Of a DNA stretch of 37,221 bases, positions 1-11,089 are shown in pieces. The number at the start of each line of letters is the position of its first letter. Within the stretch, counting starts at the first letter, position 1. The notes beneath the pieces were generated by a model. The model was not told where the DNA came from and searched no databases. It saw only the letters and a program-made list of their open reading frames with translations. A program made the translations under genes and the position numbers. The stretch comes from Zoopage sp. CT-All (taxonomy: Eukaryota; Zoopagomycota; Zoopagomycetes; Zoopagales; Zoopagaceae): positions 1 through 37,221 of the forward strand of contig QZWS01000032.1 of NCBI GenBank assembly GCA_004114245.1. Direction: 5' to 3'.

Positions 1-919
1 GAGAGACGTTGAGAGAGACGACGAGACCAAGAGACAGATCGTGCCTTCAGAATCCACGCTTACAGCTTTTATTACTAAGAACCTTCCATGAGGAAAATCT
101 AACAACAATGCACTTCGCTTCCAAAGTACTTCATGATAATCGTTTACCTACAACCGATAGAAAAAACGATGATATCGAGTTAACCATCCGCTTCTTCCGT
201 TGAGAAGATGTACACAGGAAGACTTTTCGCCTGTTTTCTCCTCGTTATTGGTGTTGCTGCTCATCTTCCAGACATGCTTTTGAAAGGTGGTGTCTGATAA
301 GTTCCTAATGGACTGGGCCTTTATCACTGCATTTATGCTAGACGGATATGAATATCAAGAGTCTCGCAACTGACATGAGGGTACCGCCATATGCCATTGG
401 AAGACATGACGAGGGTAGTTCAGTGAGAAATAAAATTCCTTGAAGCAAAAGAAAACGTATCGCCAGTATTGCATCTGCTCCGCCATTGTGTGCTTCGCCA
501 TCTCAAGGAAGAGATGCAAATCTTATGGTTGGTGTAACACATGCTATGCACAGCATATTCACGCACATTCCTTCTCAAGAGTTCCATTTGAGCATCACGG
601 GTCGATTTCTCTCTTCTCAACCAAATACTGAGCGATATCTATGCCGCGGGCACCATTATAAAAAAACATCTGATCCTAGCCATCCGGCACAGTTTGGAGT
701 TCCAGCGCCCTATGTGTAACAAAGACTGGAAGCAATGGCGAATGGTGAAGCATCATCGTCGTGCATGATTGTGTTGAAAGCAGCTCGAGCCTGCAATTCG
801 ATCTACTTCCCAAGCACAAAAACGCTATAAGTAGGGCAATTTCCAACAAGAAGCACAAGTCCATCCTCCATCTTTTCCTCACTCTCAACAGTAAAGATCT
901 CGTCTTACTCCTAACCCCT
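1..919. other. Window edge and upstream region, no gene recognised
   Basis: Open frames here are short, overlap one another on both strands and resemble no family I know. The last 100 bases form the leader of the gene starting at 920. The first 200 bases could be the edge of a gene lying outside the window, but nothing confirms this. Confidence 0.4.
826..833 (+). promoter_or_regulatory. Possible TATA box of the small zinc/coiled-coil gene
   Basis: TATAAGTA lies 87 bases before the ATG at 920, a plausible distance for a TATA element with a short 5' leader. This is sequence resemblance only. Confidence 0.3.
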
Positions 920-1547
920 ATGGCATCCTCTACCGAAATGTAAGAGGTGTTTCTCGTGTGAGCCAACATTAAGTTCTTGACGCTTCACTAATGTCCTTTG
1001 ACTAATCTTGTGTGAATCTAGGAGTACCGAGTTCGCGCAATGTGGCTATAGACGATTGGAGCACCAGTGCGAGGAAAATGGATTTCATGACACCAGTGGT
1101 TACTGCACGTTCCATCGCAATATGGATAAGCGCTCGAGGTATGCAAAGGACAACGTGCCTAAATGGATCACTGGACCAGAGGCGCAGACCAAAGTCGTGA
1201 AGTTGATCGAGGAAAAATTCCAACATCAGTCCAAGGAAAGGCATTTCGAGAAAAAATATGAATCGCTTCTCTCTCGAATCGAGAATCTGGAGAAGGAGAA
1301 AGTGGATCTTCAAGCCAAAGCCGATAAGCTGTCTAAGGTCAGACAACAATTCAACGCGACAGAGGACGTGCTGGCGACCCTCCAGAAAATGATGGGTGCC
1401 TTGAAGGTCATGATCGAAGAGGAGGATCTTCCCTCCCCTCAGGACGATCTTTCTTCCCCACAGTCCGCTCTTCCTTCTCCTCAGGTGGATCTTTGTTCTC
1501 CTCAGGACAACCTTCACGCTCCTCCTCTGAATGAGAAGGAGCCCTGA
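920..1547 (+). CDS. Small Cys/His (C3H-type) coiled-coil protein, two exons
   Basis: Proposed exons are 920-939 and 1022-1547, giving 181 residues. The intron (940-1021) has a GTAAGA donor, a CTAAT branch-like site and a CTAG acceptor, and the phases close across it (AT|G). Residues about 14-38 show C-X8-C-X11-C-X2-H. That spacing resembles the small zinc modules of the zf-C3Hc3H and WRC type, known as putative DNA-binding motifs, although the family assignment is uncertain. Residues about 65-130 are Glu/Lys/Leu rich with heptad character, suggesting a coiled coil. The C-terminal 45 residues carry four degenerate repeats around a Ser-Pro-Gln core (LPSPQDDL, LSSPQSAL, LPSPQVDL, LCSPQDNL). An AATAAA at 1581-1586 lies 34 bases past the stop. 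A nuclear scaffold or regulator is possible; the function is unknown. Confidence 0.7.
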
Positions 1548-2436
1548 TATTTCGCCTTCTTCTCTTTAGTTCAGTGGATAAATAAAATGCCTATTGGTAG
1601 TGGAAAGGTGCTTACGCTTGCCTCATATAATGCCAGCTTGTCTCGACCTCACTCGCCTTGGGTCCGACGCAGTCAATCCAGTTCGTTAGTGATGGGTGTC
1701 CTGCAGAATAACTTTGTATTGAACCCTTGAATGCAGGAAACCGTCTGGAAAAATCTCTATCAATGCCCACTCAAGACCGTGTCGCATCAGCCTTTCCTAT
1801 GTTATTACCGGTTGTAGACAGTTTTTTGGTGATTCTAGATGGTTTTTTTTGTACCTGCATCGTCATTTATCCCCTCCACAAAACTTGCTGAAACTATGCT
1901 ATGGCACCAGATATTGAAACTGCCTTGTCGTTTTGTTCAACAATCAAAGCTGCAGCCATGGCCTTCAGACATCATTCGAGAGAAAAACGAAACTGTAGTC
2001 AAGGCTTTATCCATAGCCGTAGCAACACGCGAAAACTAAAGCATTCAATCCAGGACTGGTGAAGAAAAAAAAACATCTTTGAAAAAGTCTTAACATAATC
2101 GACCTTTGAGGTGTTGTGGCATGGTCTCAAATGTGTAGCTCAGGCATTGAGTTGTGCAAGTGGGGGTTTATTGTTATAAAGGATGCGTTGAACACTATAC
2201 ATACTTGAAGCTCGGAGGCGATATACGAAACAAACAATATATCGCGCCAAGTTCGATATCTCATTTCATACGTTGCCATATACGATTGATATGCCATAAT
2301 GAAAGAGAGTCAACATGAAGAAAAAGAAAAGTACGCCGGTTAAGAGGAGTGCTACCAACGGTAGAATAGTCCAGCGCCGCAAAGGATGCAATGGCTTATG
2401 CTTGACAAAGGCTGATGCTTGACAGGGGCGGCCGGC
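1548..2436. other. Convergent intergenic region
   Basis: This is the shared 3' space of the plus-strand gene ending at 1547 and the minus-strand gene ending at 2437. It holds the AATAAA at 1581-1586. A TTTATT at about 2166 could be the minus-strand polyadenylation signal. No coding sequence was recognised. Confidence 0.5.
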
Positions 2437-5334
2437 TTAAATTTGTCCCTTGATATCAATCATTTGATACTTTTTTCCTGCTTCTAGGACGGTGAGCAGT
2501 GCCATCTTGGTGTCCAGATGTTGATGCTGCTTCCTGCCCTTGGCTTTGTCTTCGTCTTGGTTCAAAAACCGAAGCACCCCGATAGACTTCAAAAAATCAA
2601 TGCACTCGACTTCATCTGCAAAGCCCAAAGTTGTAACAAGGAAGGATACCTCGATCGAAGGTCGATATCTATAAAGGAGTGAACGTAAGGGTGAGCGACC
2701 TCATGAATGCCCTGTCAACAGCTGCTCATTCATGCCAAGTCTCTGTACAAGGACAAGTGACTTACGCTTTGCAAATCGTCTTCATGGCTTCGACTCGCTC
2801 TCGTTCAACAAACTGATCCATCAGATATCCTCCCATATTTGGAGCATTAATGTAGAGCTTGAAGAACACATGGTAGTTGGAGGACGCCAATGCGGTGCGC
2901 ACTTGAAGAGCGTGTTTAACTGCTGGGTCCTGCTTTTGACTGGGCGTCAGGGAGGCCAACATAGCAATGATATCTACACGTAAAGCACTGTGGGTTAGCG
3001 ATATTTTCATCTACACGGAGTTGAACGTGACTAGAGCAGAGCATACCTGATGGATTGCGCGTGTGAAGGAGGTACAGGATACGGTAGGCGGTAAACTCCA
3101 TTACGTGACCTCTCAGATTGTATCCATACAACTGCTTCAGCTGCGTTTGGCACTGATTGTACTCGCCAAGATCCCCCTTCTCAAGAGCGATTCTTGCATG
3201 AATTTCGTATACGGTCACCGTAAATTCATTCTTGATGCGCTGAACCTAGTTTTGCGAACAAAAGGATGAAAGTTGAGTACAGCAGCACAAAATAAAATTC
3301 ATAAACATCAAGTACCGCTAAGAATGCATTCGCTCTTACTGTGAGGTCTTGCCGGACACTCTTGAACTGATCGCAAATGTACGCATAGTTCTGGTCCCGG
3401 CGCCACTTGTCCTTCAAAAGCTCAAGGGTCTTTTGCAAAACGTGAACAGGTCGAACGGTAGCTGGATCTGGCGCCTGTTTTTTTTAAACAAGTAGGATTT
3501 GTATTAGCATATAATTCCCAAGTTCATTCACTGCCATCATCCCCATAATGTCAACTTACAGAGGTGAGTCGCAGATAGTTCTTCTCAAGAGCTTTGCTAG
3601 TGCCGACGATAGTATACTTGTCCCAGTCAATAACATCGCCGTTATTGACAGGTAAAGCGTACTCCACGCGGAGAGGCTTCTTGACAGGAGGTTTATCAGA
3701 GAGTTGATCCTCGAAACGACGCATCCGCTTTTCTCGTCTCGCGCGCTCCTCAGCACCCATTGTCAAATCTTGTGCTGGAGGGCTTCGGCTGTCATAAATA
3801 GGCAAGAATGGGATGGATGTAAGTGAGGTGTGGCATTACAAAGCGTGTACACTACAATAGTATGGACGGCAAGTTATACCTTCGCTTTTCGCTCGATCCG
3901 TTCGCTCCATTCTTGCTGGTGTATTTGCTATTATAAAAGCAGAAACGATAATGTGTTCTTAGTAGTTAGTACATCGAAGCGTATTCCACAGTCGGAAAAA
4001 ATAGCGAATTGCCTTACCTAGGAACGGGCATCTTGTCCCAATCAATCTCCCAAAGAGTTCCCTTGCTATGATGTCTAGCAACCAGGTTCTTCAGCTCAGT
4101 CTGAGCATCATCACGATCCACATCGTCAATGGCCTCAAACACTCTTTGTACATAGTCCTTCAACGACTGAGGCCAGCCCTCCTTCGACACACCTGCGGGA
4201 GACGCAGGTCCTCGAGACTCAAGAACGTTCGTAGTTAATGGCTTAACTTTTTTGGACTTGACCGACAGATACGCGGGTTCTAGAGAATGTGAGGAGATAT
4301 TATGAAGCGAGGTGCGGAGAGGTATCAGTATCGGCGTTCATGAATGTCGCGCAAGGAGAACAAAAGAGAGAGCGAAGTGTCGCACTTACTCTCTGCGCGC
4401 GTTTGCGTCATGTTGCTTTCTCTATAAAAGACACGAGAAACATGATGAGCGAAAATAAGCCTTTTCAACAGAGCAGATATAGTAAAAGTGGTTGATAAGT
4501 TTGGGTAATTACCCTGTTGGGGGGCCAGTGCCGTTCAAGTGCGTTTCTTGCAGTCGATGTTGGACGTATTGTCTTTCCTGGTCCACTTGGTTCTGCTGCG
4601 CATCCGCCGCAGATGCGCGCTCCTGATGTAAGCTATAAGAAGAAGGTTGTTGTGGCGGAGGCCTGGGATGTGCCTGGTAAGTATAAGGATAAGAGGTTAG
4701 TGCAGGGCCAGGCGCTTGTGGCGGGGGCTGGGTCGCTTGAACTGGTGCTGGATAAGCAGGATGCTGGTAAGAGGGATGGGTCTGAGGCTGAGATTGCTGA
4801 GGGTAGTAAGCCTGGTAACCGGGATGGTTATACGGCGCCAAGCCAGGAGCAGCTGCGGGGGCGGCTGGAGCGGCCAGAGGAGCCGGTGCCGACGAGGATG
4901 CCGATGGAGGAGCAGAGTAGCCGTACTGAGCATAGTAGGCGGCATACTGCTGTGCATACTGCTGCTCGGGAGTCACGGCTGGCTGCTGCTGATACTGCTG
5001 GTAGTATGCAGAGTAGTCAGGCGCAGCGGTGGTTGCGGGTGCGACACCAGGCGGTGGTGGTTGCTGATAACCGGGGTTAGCTGCAAGCCTTTTCACATAA
5101 CGTAGCGAGAACGAATTACAATGATGGTTAGCACGAGAATGCGAGAGCGACATTGTTGGTTTTTTTTTACATCAAAAAGGCAGAAGCACGGAACAAAAGA
5201 ACATAAGAGGAAGAGAGGGAGAGAGAGAGGGCTTACCACGCCTGGTAATCTTGAGCGTACTGCTGGTACTGCTTGGCGTAGAGGGCCGCAGCGTCCTGGT
5301 CAGCGGTGCCGACTTGGTGGGTCTGGTCCGCCAT
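2437..5334 (-). CDS. THP3: SAC3/GANP (PCI) domain protein, THP3/LENG8 homologue
   Basis: Ten exons join in phase into 672 residues: 5334-5237, 5088-4513, 4421-4390, 4279-4018, 3927-3880, 3788-3560, 3474-3340, 3245-3047, 2973-2766 and 2668-2437. Introns are 73-148 bp. The first 220 residues are Gln/Tyr/Pro/Ala-rich and look prion-like. A basic linker leads to the conserved block beginning [19 protein letters not shown] at about residue 417. The SAC3/GANP helices follow, including [38 protein letters not shown] and NPSDI, and then the winged-helix-like end. Thp3 in yeast works with Csn12 in transcription elongation and mRNA maturation, and LENG8 is the animal counterpart, so a nuclear mRNA-processing role is expected. 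Two micro-exons (32 and 48 nt) lie in the variable linker. The exon-2 acceptor is AAG rather than CAG/TAG, chosen because it keeps the frame. Transcribed divergently from the RlmN-like gene. Confidence 0.92.
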
Positions 5335-5908
5335 GAGGGGAGAATGAAAGACGGAGGGAGGTGAGAGACGGTCGCGAAAGAGACGACTACTATCCTCGGC
5401 AGAAGGCTGGCTCACTCGGCGATGAAGGAAGCACAAGCGACAAGCGACCTGAATCGATGGGAATCAGGTGGGCGGTCACTTCTGGGCGTTGGGGGGAAAA
5501 CAGTCAGTGTGCGGCACAAGCGAAATGGTTACGATACGCTTGTGGGTGACAGAAGGCGTTCTTGACCGCAGAAGAGAGCAAGGTGTGCTGAGTGAGAAAG
5601 AGAAAGAAAAAGAACAGAAGAGAAAAAGAACGCGGCTCCCAGAACGAGGAATGAGAATGAGAATGCGAATGCGACTAAGTGGCAACTGGAACAGACTGTG
5701 CGGATGCCTCAGGATGAGTGCGTGTGAGTGAGAGATTAAAAAGAGAATATGAAGAAGCACCGGTCAAACAAAAAATAATTGCGTTCTGGTGGCTTGGCTG
5801 TGTCGGACACTCGCCTCGTGAGACCAAGCAACCAAGCTGCAGGAAATACAACAGCAAATATTGTATGCTCGACATTCCTCGACATTCCCGGACTCAACCC
5901 TCACCGCC
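5335..5908. promoter_or_regulatory. Divergent promoter region, THP3 and RlmN-like genes
   Basis: These 574 bases separate two genes transcribed away from each other. One strand is purine-rich around 5590-5640 (GAAAGA/AAAGAA runs), and short GAGAAT/GCGAAT hexamer repeats occur around 5650-5675. Such tracts are common in fungal promoters. No TATA box was identified with confidence. Confidence 0.5.
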
Positions 5909-7600
5909 ATGTCGTTTCTATGCATCTGGACAAGGCACCCCGCCTCTCAGGCCAGGATACTGACACGCCCTAGGGTGGTTCTCCCATATCAGCTGGGGGC
6001 ACTTTCATTCACCAGTATGGCCAAGCAGAGACCTCGGACTTTTGACTCGACCAGTCATAAGAACAAACCAGCCGTCGTCGACCCTCGTCTGGATGCTGCA
6101 AGCGCTGTTTTGACACCCACACGGGACTGGAACAAGAAGAATCTCATCGGCCTCAGCCTCGACCAGCTGAAGAGCGAGCTGCAGTCGGTCCCAGGTGTCA
6201 AATCCTACACTGCCGCGCAGATCTGGAGATTTCTTTATCAGCGAGGTGTCACAAGCATCGACGAAATGTTCAATATCCCCAAGGCGGTGAGGGACGAGTT
6301 GCAGGATCAATACACAATCGATTACGGCAGAGTTGTGGTGAGTTTTGATGTGACAAGTACCTAGCCCTGCTGTCATAGATGCACTGGTACAGCGCTCGCA
6401 TCCTCAATTCGCTGCTAACGACTCACTCTCATCGGATTTAGTCCGACCATACATCACCCATCGACGGCACAAGAAAGCTGCTTGTTGGATTTCAGGACCC
6501 AAAGGCTATGGTCGAGTCGGTCTTTATTCCTATGAACGGCCCCAGGGGAACCCAATGTATTAGCAGTCAGGTCGGGTGCTCTCTGGCCTGCACATTCTGT
6601 CACACCGGCACCCAAAAGCTATTGCGGAACTTGACTGCGGGAGAAATCGTCGGACAGTATTTGATCCCAGCCAAAGACTATGGAGACTTACCTCTGGTCA
6701 AAAACGCCCAGCGCAACGTCAGCAACATTGTCTTTATGGGCCAAGGAGAGCCATTGTATAACTGGAGGTAAATGCCTTTTCCTGTTAGACTTGATCATTG
6801 ACATGACTATCTCACGAAAAGTATTTGTTAACCGTTTGTGAATGATTACCTCTATAGGAATGTCAAGCAGGCGATTGAGATCTTGACCGACAAGGACGGG
6901 ATCGGGATGCCCAAAAGCAAGATCACAGTATCCACCTCTGGTGTAGCACCTGGACTATCCAAACTAGCAGAACTGGGAGGCATTGGACTTGCAATCTCCC
7001 TTCATGCAACCAACGACAAACTACGTGACGAAATTGTCCCCATCAATAGGTAAGGCTTGCAGTCTGTAATCTATGCTCTTTTCACTGGAGAATGCCCAAG
7101 AATAACCTAATGGCGTTTTCTCTTAGGACGTTCCCACTTTCAACACTATTGAAGGCTTGCAAAGATTACGCTAAAGCCATGGAGACCTGTAACCGTGACA
7201 GCCAGCGGATCACGTTCGAGTAAGTGCTCAAGGCAACGGATCATTATCACCGGGACGGCAGACATGGGCAACACTCTGACTCAAGCATGCTTTGTGCCTT
7301 TCTAATGTTAGATATGTTATGTTGAAGGATGTCAATGACAGCTTTCAGGAGGCGCGAGCTTTGGCCAACCTCTTGAAAGACGTTCCAGCGTTAGTGAACC
7401 TAATCCCATTCAATCCTTGGCCAGGCAGTCAATATGTCAGCTCTCCTCGAGATCACATTGTCGGATTCTCCAGGATCGTGGAGGGCCTAGGCGTGCCCAC
7501 GACCATTCGTTGGCCAAGGGGCCTTGATGTGATGGGTGCCTGTGGGCAGTTGCGGACGAGTTACGAACAGAAAAGGGAGAGCGCGGCTCTCAGCGCCTGA
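5909..7600 (+). CDS. rlmN: RlmN-like radical-SAM RNA methyltransferase, probably mitochondrial
   Basis: Five exons (5909-6337, 6442-6767, 6858-7049, 7127-7219, 7312-7600) close in phase to 442 residues. The radical-SAM triad C-X3-C-X2-C is at residues 189, 193 and 196, in a [13 protein letters not shown] context. The motif [10 protein letters not shown] follows, then [17 protein letters not shown] and the C-terminal GACGQL with Cys424. In RlmN the methylated catalytic cysteine lies in that last motif, so all key residues are visible. Bacterial RlmN makes 2-methyladenosine at A2503 of 23S rRNA and at A37 of some tRNAs. The ATG at 5909 (context ACCGCCATG) was preferred over 6017 because it adds a 36-residue Arg-rich, acid-free leader typical of mitochondrial import; the target would then be mitochondrial rRNA or tRNA (inference). 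Two stop codons, TGA and TAG, sit in tandem at the end. Confidence 0.93.
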
Positions 7601-7814
7601 TAGTGAGGGGCATCCACCCTTCCTTGTATTTCTAGTGTACATTAGCGTGTGTGCGGATAGACAATAGACGATCAACAATGGAACAACGAGTTCTTCGTTG
7701 TTCAATATTTCCAGTTCCATTCTGCTCAGAAAATCAAGCCACTGAGTGCACGCCTTTCATCACTGGGTGATTCAAATGTTGCCTCCACCCCATTCCACTT
7801 ACCCTCGGCAGCAC

Positions 7815-10391
7815 ATGAACCCACGAGATTCCAACCGGGACGAGTACCCGCCGTACGAAAAGAGGCGGCGCTACGAGGTGAACTAAGTGGGGACAGCCAA
7901 CCAGGCACGGTCAGCATTACTGGCCACAGTCGCATGCTTACACAAAAAGCACATTGCTCTTGTTCGCCCACATAGACCGAGGCTGGAAACCCAACGAGAG
8001 CAATAGAAGACAGCCGCAACGAAAGAATTGTGGTCCTGGACTCGGACGGTGAGCAGCAGGAATACAGCGGATCGCGGAGAAAACACAAGGGCACTAGAGA
8101 TCGATCCAGGTCTCGCTTTAGAGATCGATCGACAGCGAGATACCGATCCAGATCACGGGAGAGACATCACAGGTCCAGGTATCACAGCAAGGTCCGAGAC
8201 AGAGACAGAGATCGAGGACGCAAGAGGGATCGAAGCCGACGCCGACGTAGAGATTACGACTCTAGCGACAGTGACAGTGACGATGGCCACTACCGAACCA
8301 GAGACTATGATAGAGATATCCTTTTCACATCGGAGGAAGACCTAGACGCGACTGATGAGGATAAGCAGGATCAAATTATGGATCGCCGCAAAAATATTTG
8401 TGCTCGATCTCGCTCCCAGGGAAGAATTCATTCGCGGCAGATTATCAGCATGGGCCCCCCTCTCACTCATCCAGTGCCACACACGGATAGCAAGACCTTG
8501 AAAAGAATGCAGGAAGAGCAGGAAGCATTTGCCCAGCAGGTCGTGGAGCGCGACGGGATCGCCATCTGGAGAGTAAGCAGAAGTCTTGTTGACTCCACAG
8601 TGACATTTTAAAACTGCTTTCACGCTAACATATCTTTCAACTCTCATTTGCTTTTAGGCGTGGTGCCTTGACCAGAAGTTTGAGGATGGCGACTGGATCA
8701 CTCCCGATAAGCTGACGGCATACGTTGACTGTGAGATCACCTCGAGAGAGCGCTCGTTAATCCCGGCACAATCTGTAGTGGGGTCGTTTGTCCGGCCAGT
8801 CTTGCGCCTCTGGGGCGACCAAACGGCCGGCAAGTTTAGTGGAGGATCATCACACTCGGGCGTGTCTCGACTCCAGGAGTTCTCAAAGCAGATGCAGGCA
8901 CTGGCTAAAAGTTCCTCCATCAACCTCTCAGCTCCGTCTTCATCACGTTCTGTGGCTTCTAATCCAACCTCTGGACTTGACAGGATGGAGGAGTCGGTCG
9001 TTTCTGATCTCAAACGGGCCCAGCTAGAGGCTAAAGCTAAAGGGGTCACAGGGATGCTCGTAGATCCACTCTTGGTCGGTCTTTTAATAGATCAAATTCA
9101 CTTTATTCAGGCACTTGTCGCTCCGGCGTCTCCTGTACCTTCAGGATCTCGGCCCGCTACACCCGCTATTGCTCCTAGTCCACCCCATCACCATATGTCA
9201 CCTTCACCCGTAACCGCAAGGCCAATCGCAAGGCCAACAGCCCGGACGAAAAGTCATCCATCCCAAAAAAACAAAACTGTAAGGTTCCAGGCAGACAAAA
9301 TCGAAGTGCCTAAGTGGTACGGCAAGGAACGAATCAGCAAACTCAAGCCCGGGCGCGTCTATCCTATGAACCCTAATGTCAAAACGGTCCAGGATGTACT
9401 CGTGGAGTGGCTAGAAGGATTCGATGGCGCACCTTCCATTCAGGAGTTGAATAACAAATATCGTGCACAGTGGCGAGGTACAGACCCATCAGAGCAGAGG
9501 ATGTTACTAGCCCGGAGCTGCATCGTTAGAGAGTTCAAGCGACTTGTCTTAGAGAGGGACAAAACCGAGACGGAGGCGTTGGAGCAGATGCAGAGAGATG
9601 CAGCAGGTATAAAGCTGCGTACTTATGCGGACAAAATTCGCTTGATATCCACTGAGCGAAAGCAAAGTCAAGAGTTGGCTGAGGCGTCCCGAGGTAGTGC
9701 TGTACCCAATACCGTTGCAGCTGGCCCGCCACGGGGTGGTAACAAGAACTATGAACTCGACGAGGGCGACGAAAGTGAAGAAGATAGCCTTTCGGAATCG
9801 AGCGGCACCGAGGAAAGTGATAAATCTTTTGAAGAGAGCAGTATCACCGACTCTACCTCAGGAAAGTTAGCAAGACATAACACGGCTCAGACGACCCTCC
9901 GCGACGCTCGACATTCAACCACGACGACGAAGGCCAAAAGTCAGGTCTTCCCATTCCCTGTCAACGATCTGGAAAAGGTGTGTGATATCTGGCAGGAGTG
10001 GCACAAGGGCTGGAATGGCGGTCCGCCTCTCGAGCAATTGATTGAGCAACACGGTCGGGTTTTCTACAGGAATCCGTTCACACGGTACAGGCACATGTTT
10101 TACGCGAAGCAAAAGATTGTCAGGATGTTGGACGAGTTGATCTCAGACGGGATCCTCACAGAGCAAGAAGCCATTGATAAGATGGAATACCATCGGGAAG
10201 GCAGAAGGCCACAAACTCTGGCGGCAGCTCTGGAGAATATAGACTGGACGAAGCCGCTGCCTCCGAACTATAGGCGGCACCCCACACAACAGCATCAAGC
10301 TGACACACAGGAGGAAACACAGCAACAACAGCAACCGCAGCAAAGGCATGAGACCACAGAGGACCAGCATAAGGGCTTCAACAACTTCTAA
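7815..10391 (+). CDS. Arg/Ser-rich nuclear protein with two GCR1_C-like modules
   Basis: Exons 7815-7877, 7976-8572 and 8658-10391 close in phase to 797 residues. The N-terminus has a basic cluster (YEKRRRYE) and an acidic VVLDSDGEQQ patch, then about 75 residues of Arg/Ser/Asp dipeptides like an RS domain (residues about 55-130). A block starting AWCLDQKFEDGDWITPDKL (residue 221) resembles the N-terminal conserved segment of fungal GCR1/CBF3-type proteins. Two GCR1_C-like modules follow at about 455-520 (VEWLEGFDGAPSIQELNNKY, WRG) and about 650-720 (IWQEWHKGWNGGPPLEQLIE). GCR1_C is the DNA-binding domain of Gcr1, Msn1 and Hot1, so a transcription regulator is likely. Between the modules lies a Ser/Glu/Asp tract, and a Gln-rich end follows. 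Exon 1 is short and inferred from a good ATG, NLS and splice phase. See the out-of-frame tail just downstream. Confidence 0.8.
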
Positions 10392-10711
10392 AGGATGATT
10401 CTCACCATGATGGCCATTCTTTCCATGGGTTTGATGATGAGCACGACAATCATCCTACATTTAAGGATATGGCGCGTACGGAAATCAGGTCTGAAATTGA
10501 TTCCAGCGCCGAAGGGACCGCGCTCGATGTTACCTTCATTTCAACTCGCTCTTTTGAACAGGACAGCCTCATGACACCGCCCATCATGGCTTCTTACGCT
10601 GAGAGGCTTGAGCTCGAGACCTTTTCCGACACAACTCGCTCCTATGAACAGGACAGCCACATGTCGCCATCCACTTCGGATTCGCTTACAGCTATCAAGC
10701 CGGGTCTATAG
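10375..10711 (+). pseudogene. Out-of-frame coding tail following the GCR1_C-like gene
   Basis: From about 10375 a second frame stays open to 10711 and reads like protein. It is rich in Asp/His/Ser, then holds an in-frame repeat: TRSFEQDSLM and TRSYEQDSHM, 90 bases apart. No GT donor occurs between about 10250 and 10391, so ordinary splicing cannot link it to the gene ending at 10391. A one-base loss near the Gln-rich end of that gene would explain the arrangement. The alternative is a tiny separate gene from ATG 10469 (80 residues). Confidence 0.45.
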
Positions 10712-10906
10712 GGTCAGACTAGCGATCTACGCACCTGAATTGCTGACTATCTCACAAAGGACTGCGTCGATGAAGAGATGGATCTTGGCTGCGCCTATTT
10801 CCCCTTCAACAGGATCAAGTGAACCCAGGAGTCCTATCCATTTTGCACCCATCAGCACGCGCTTTTTTGATGTAATTGCGTTGTAATATACCTTTTTGCT
10901 AGACTA

Positions 10907-10912
10907 AATAAA
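10907..10912 (+). terminator. Polyadenylation signal of the GCR1_C-like gene
   Basis: AATAAA, followed by ATGCAATTG. It lies 516 bases after the TAA at 10391 but only 196 bases after the end of the out-of-frame tail, so the tail is probably in the same transcript. Confidence 0.45.
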
Positions 10913-11089
10913 ATGCAATTGCAGCATGTCAAACACCAGCGATGGTGTGAGGGAACACGGAAGGATGCAGGCTGGCATATTGATACAGCACAGGCGACCA
11001 AGCGTCTTGATTATGTTGACACAGTTGGAAACTCACAAGGGCTCGATAAAATATAATACACGACTCTATTCTTCCTTTCCCCATCTTTA

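Noticed and set aside
4517-5105. Long plus-strand frames of 187 and 129 codons
   Set aside because: Antisense shadows of the low-complexity Gln/Pro/Tyr region of THP3; no motif or splice structure.
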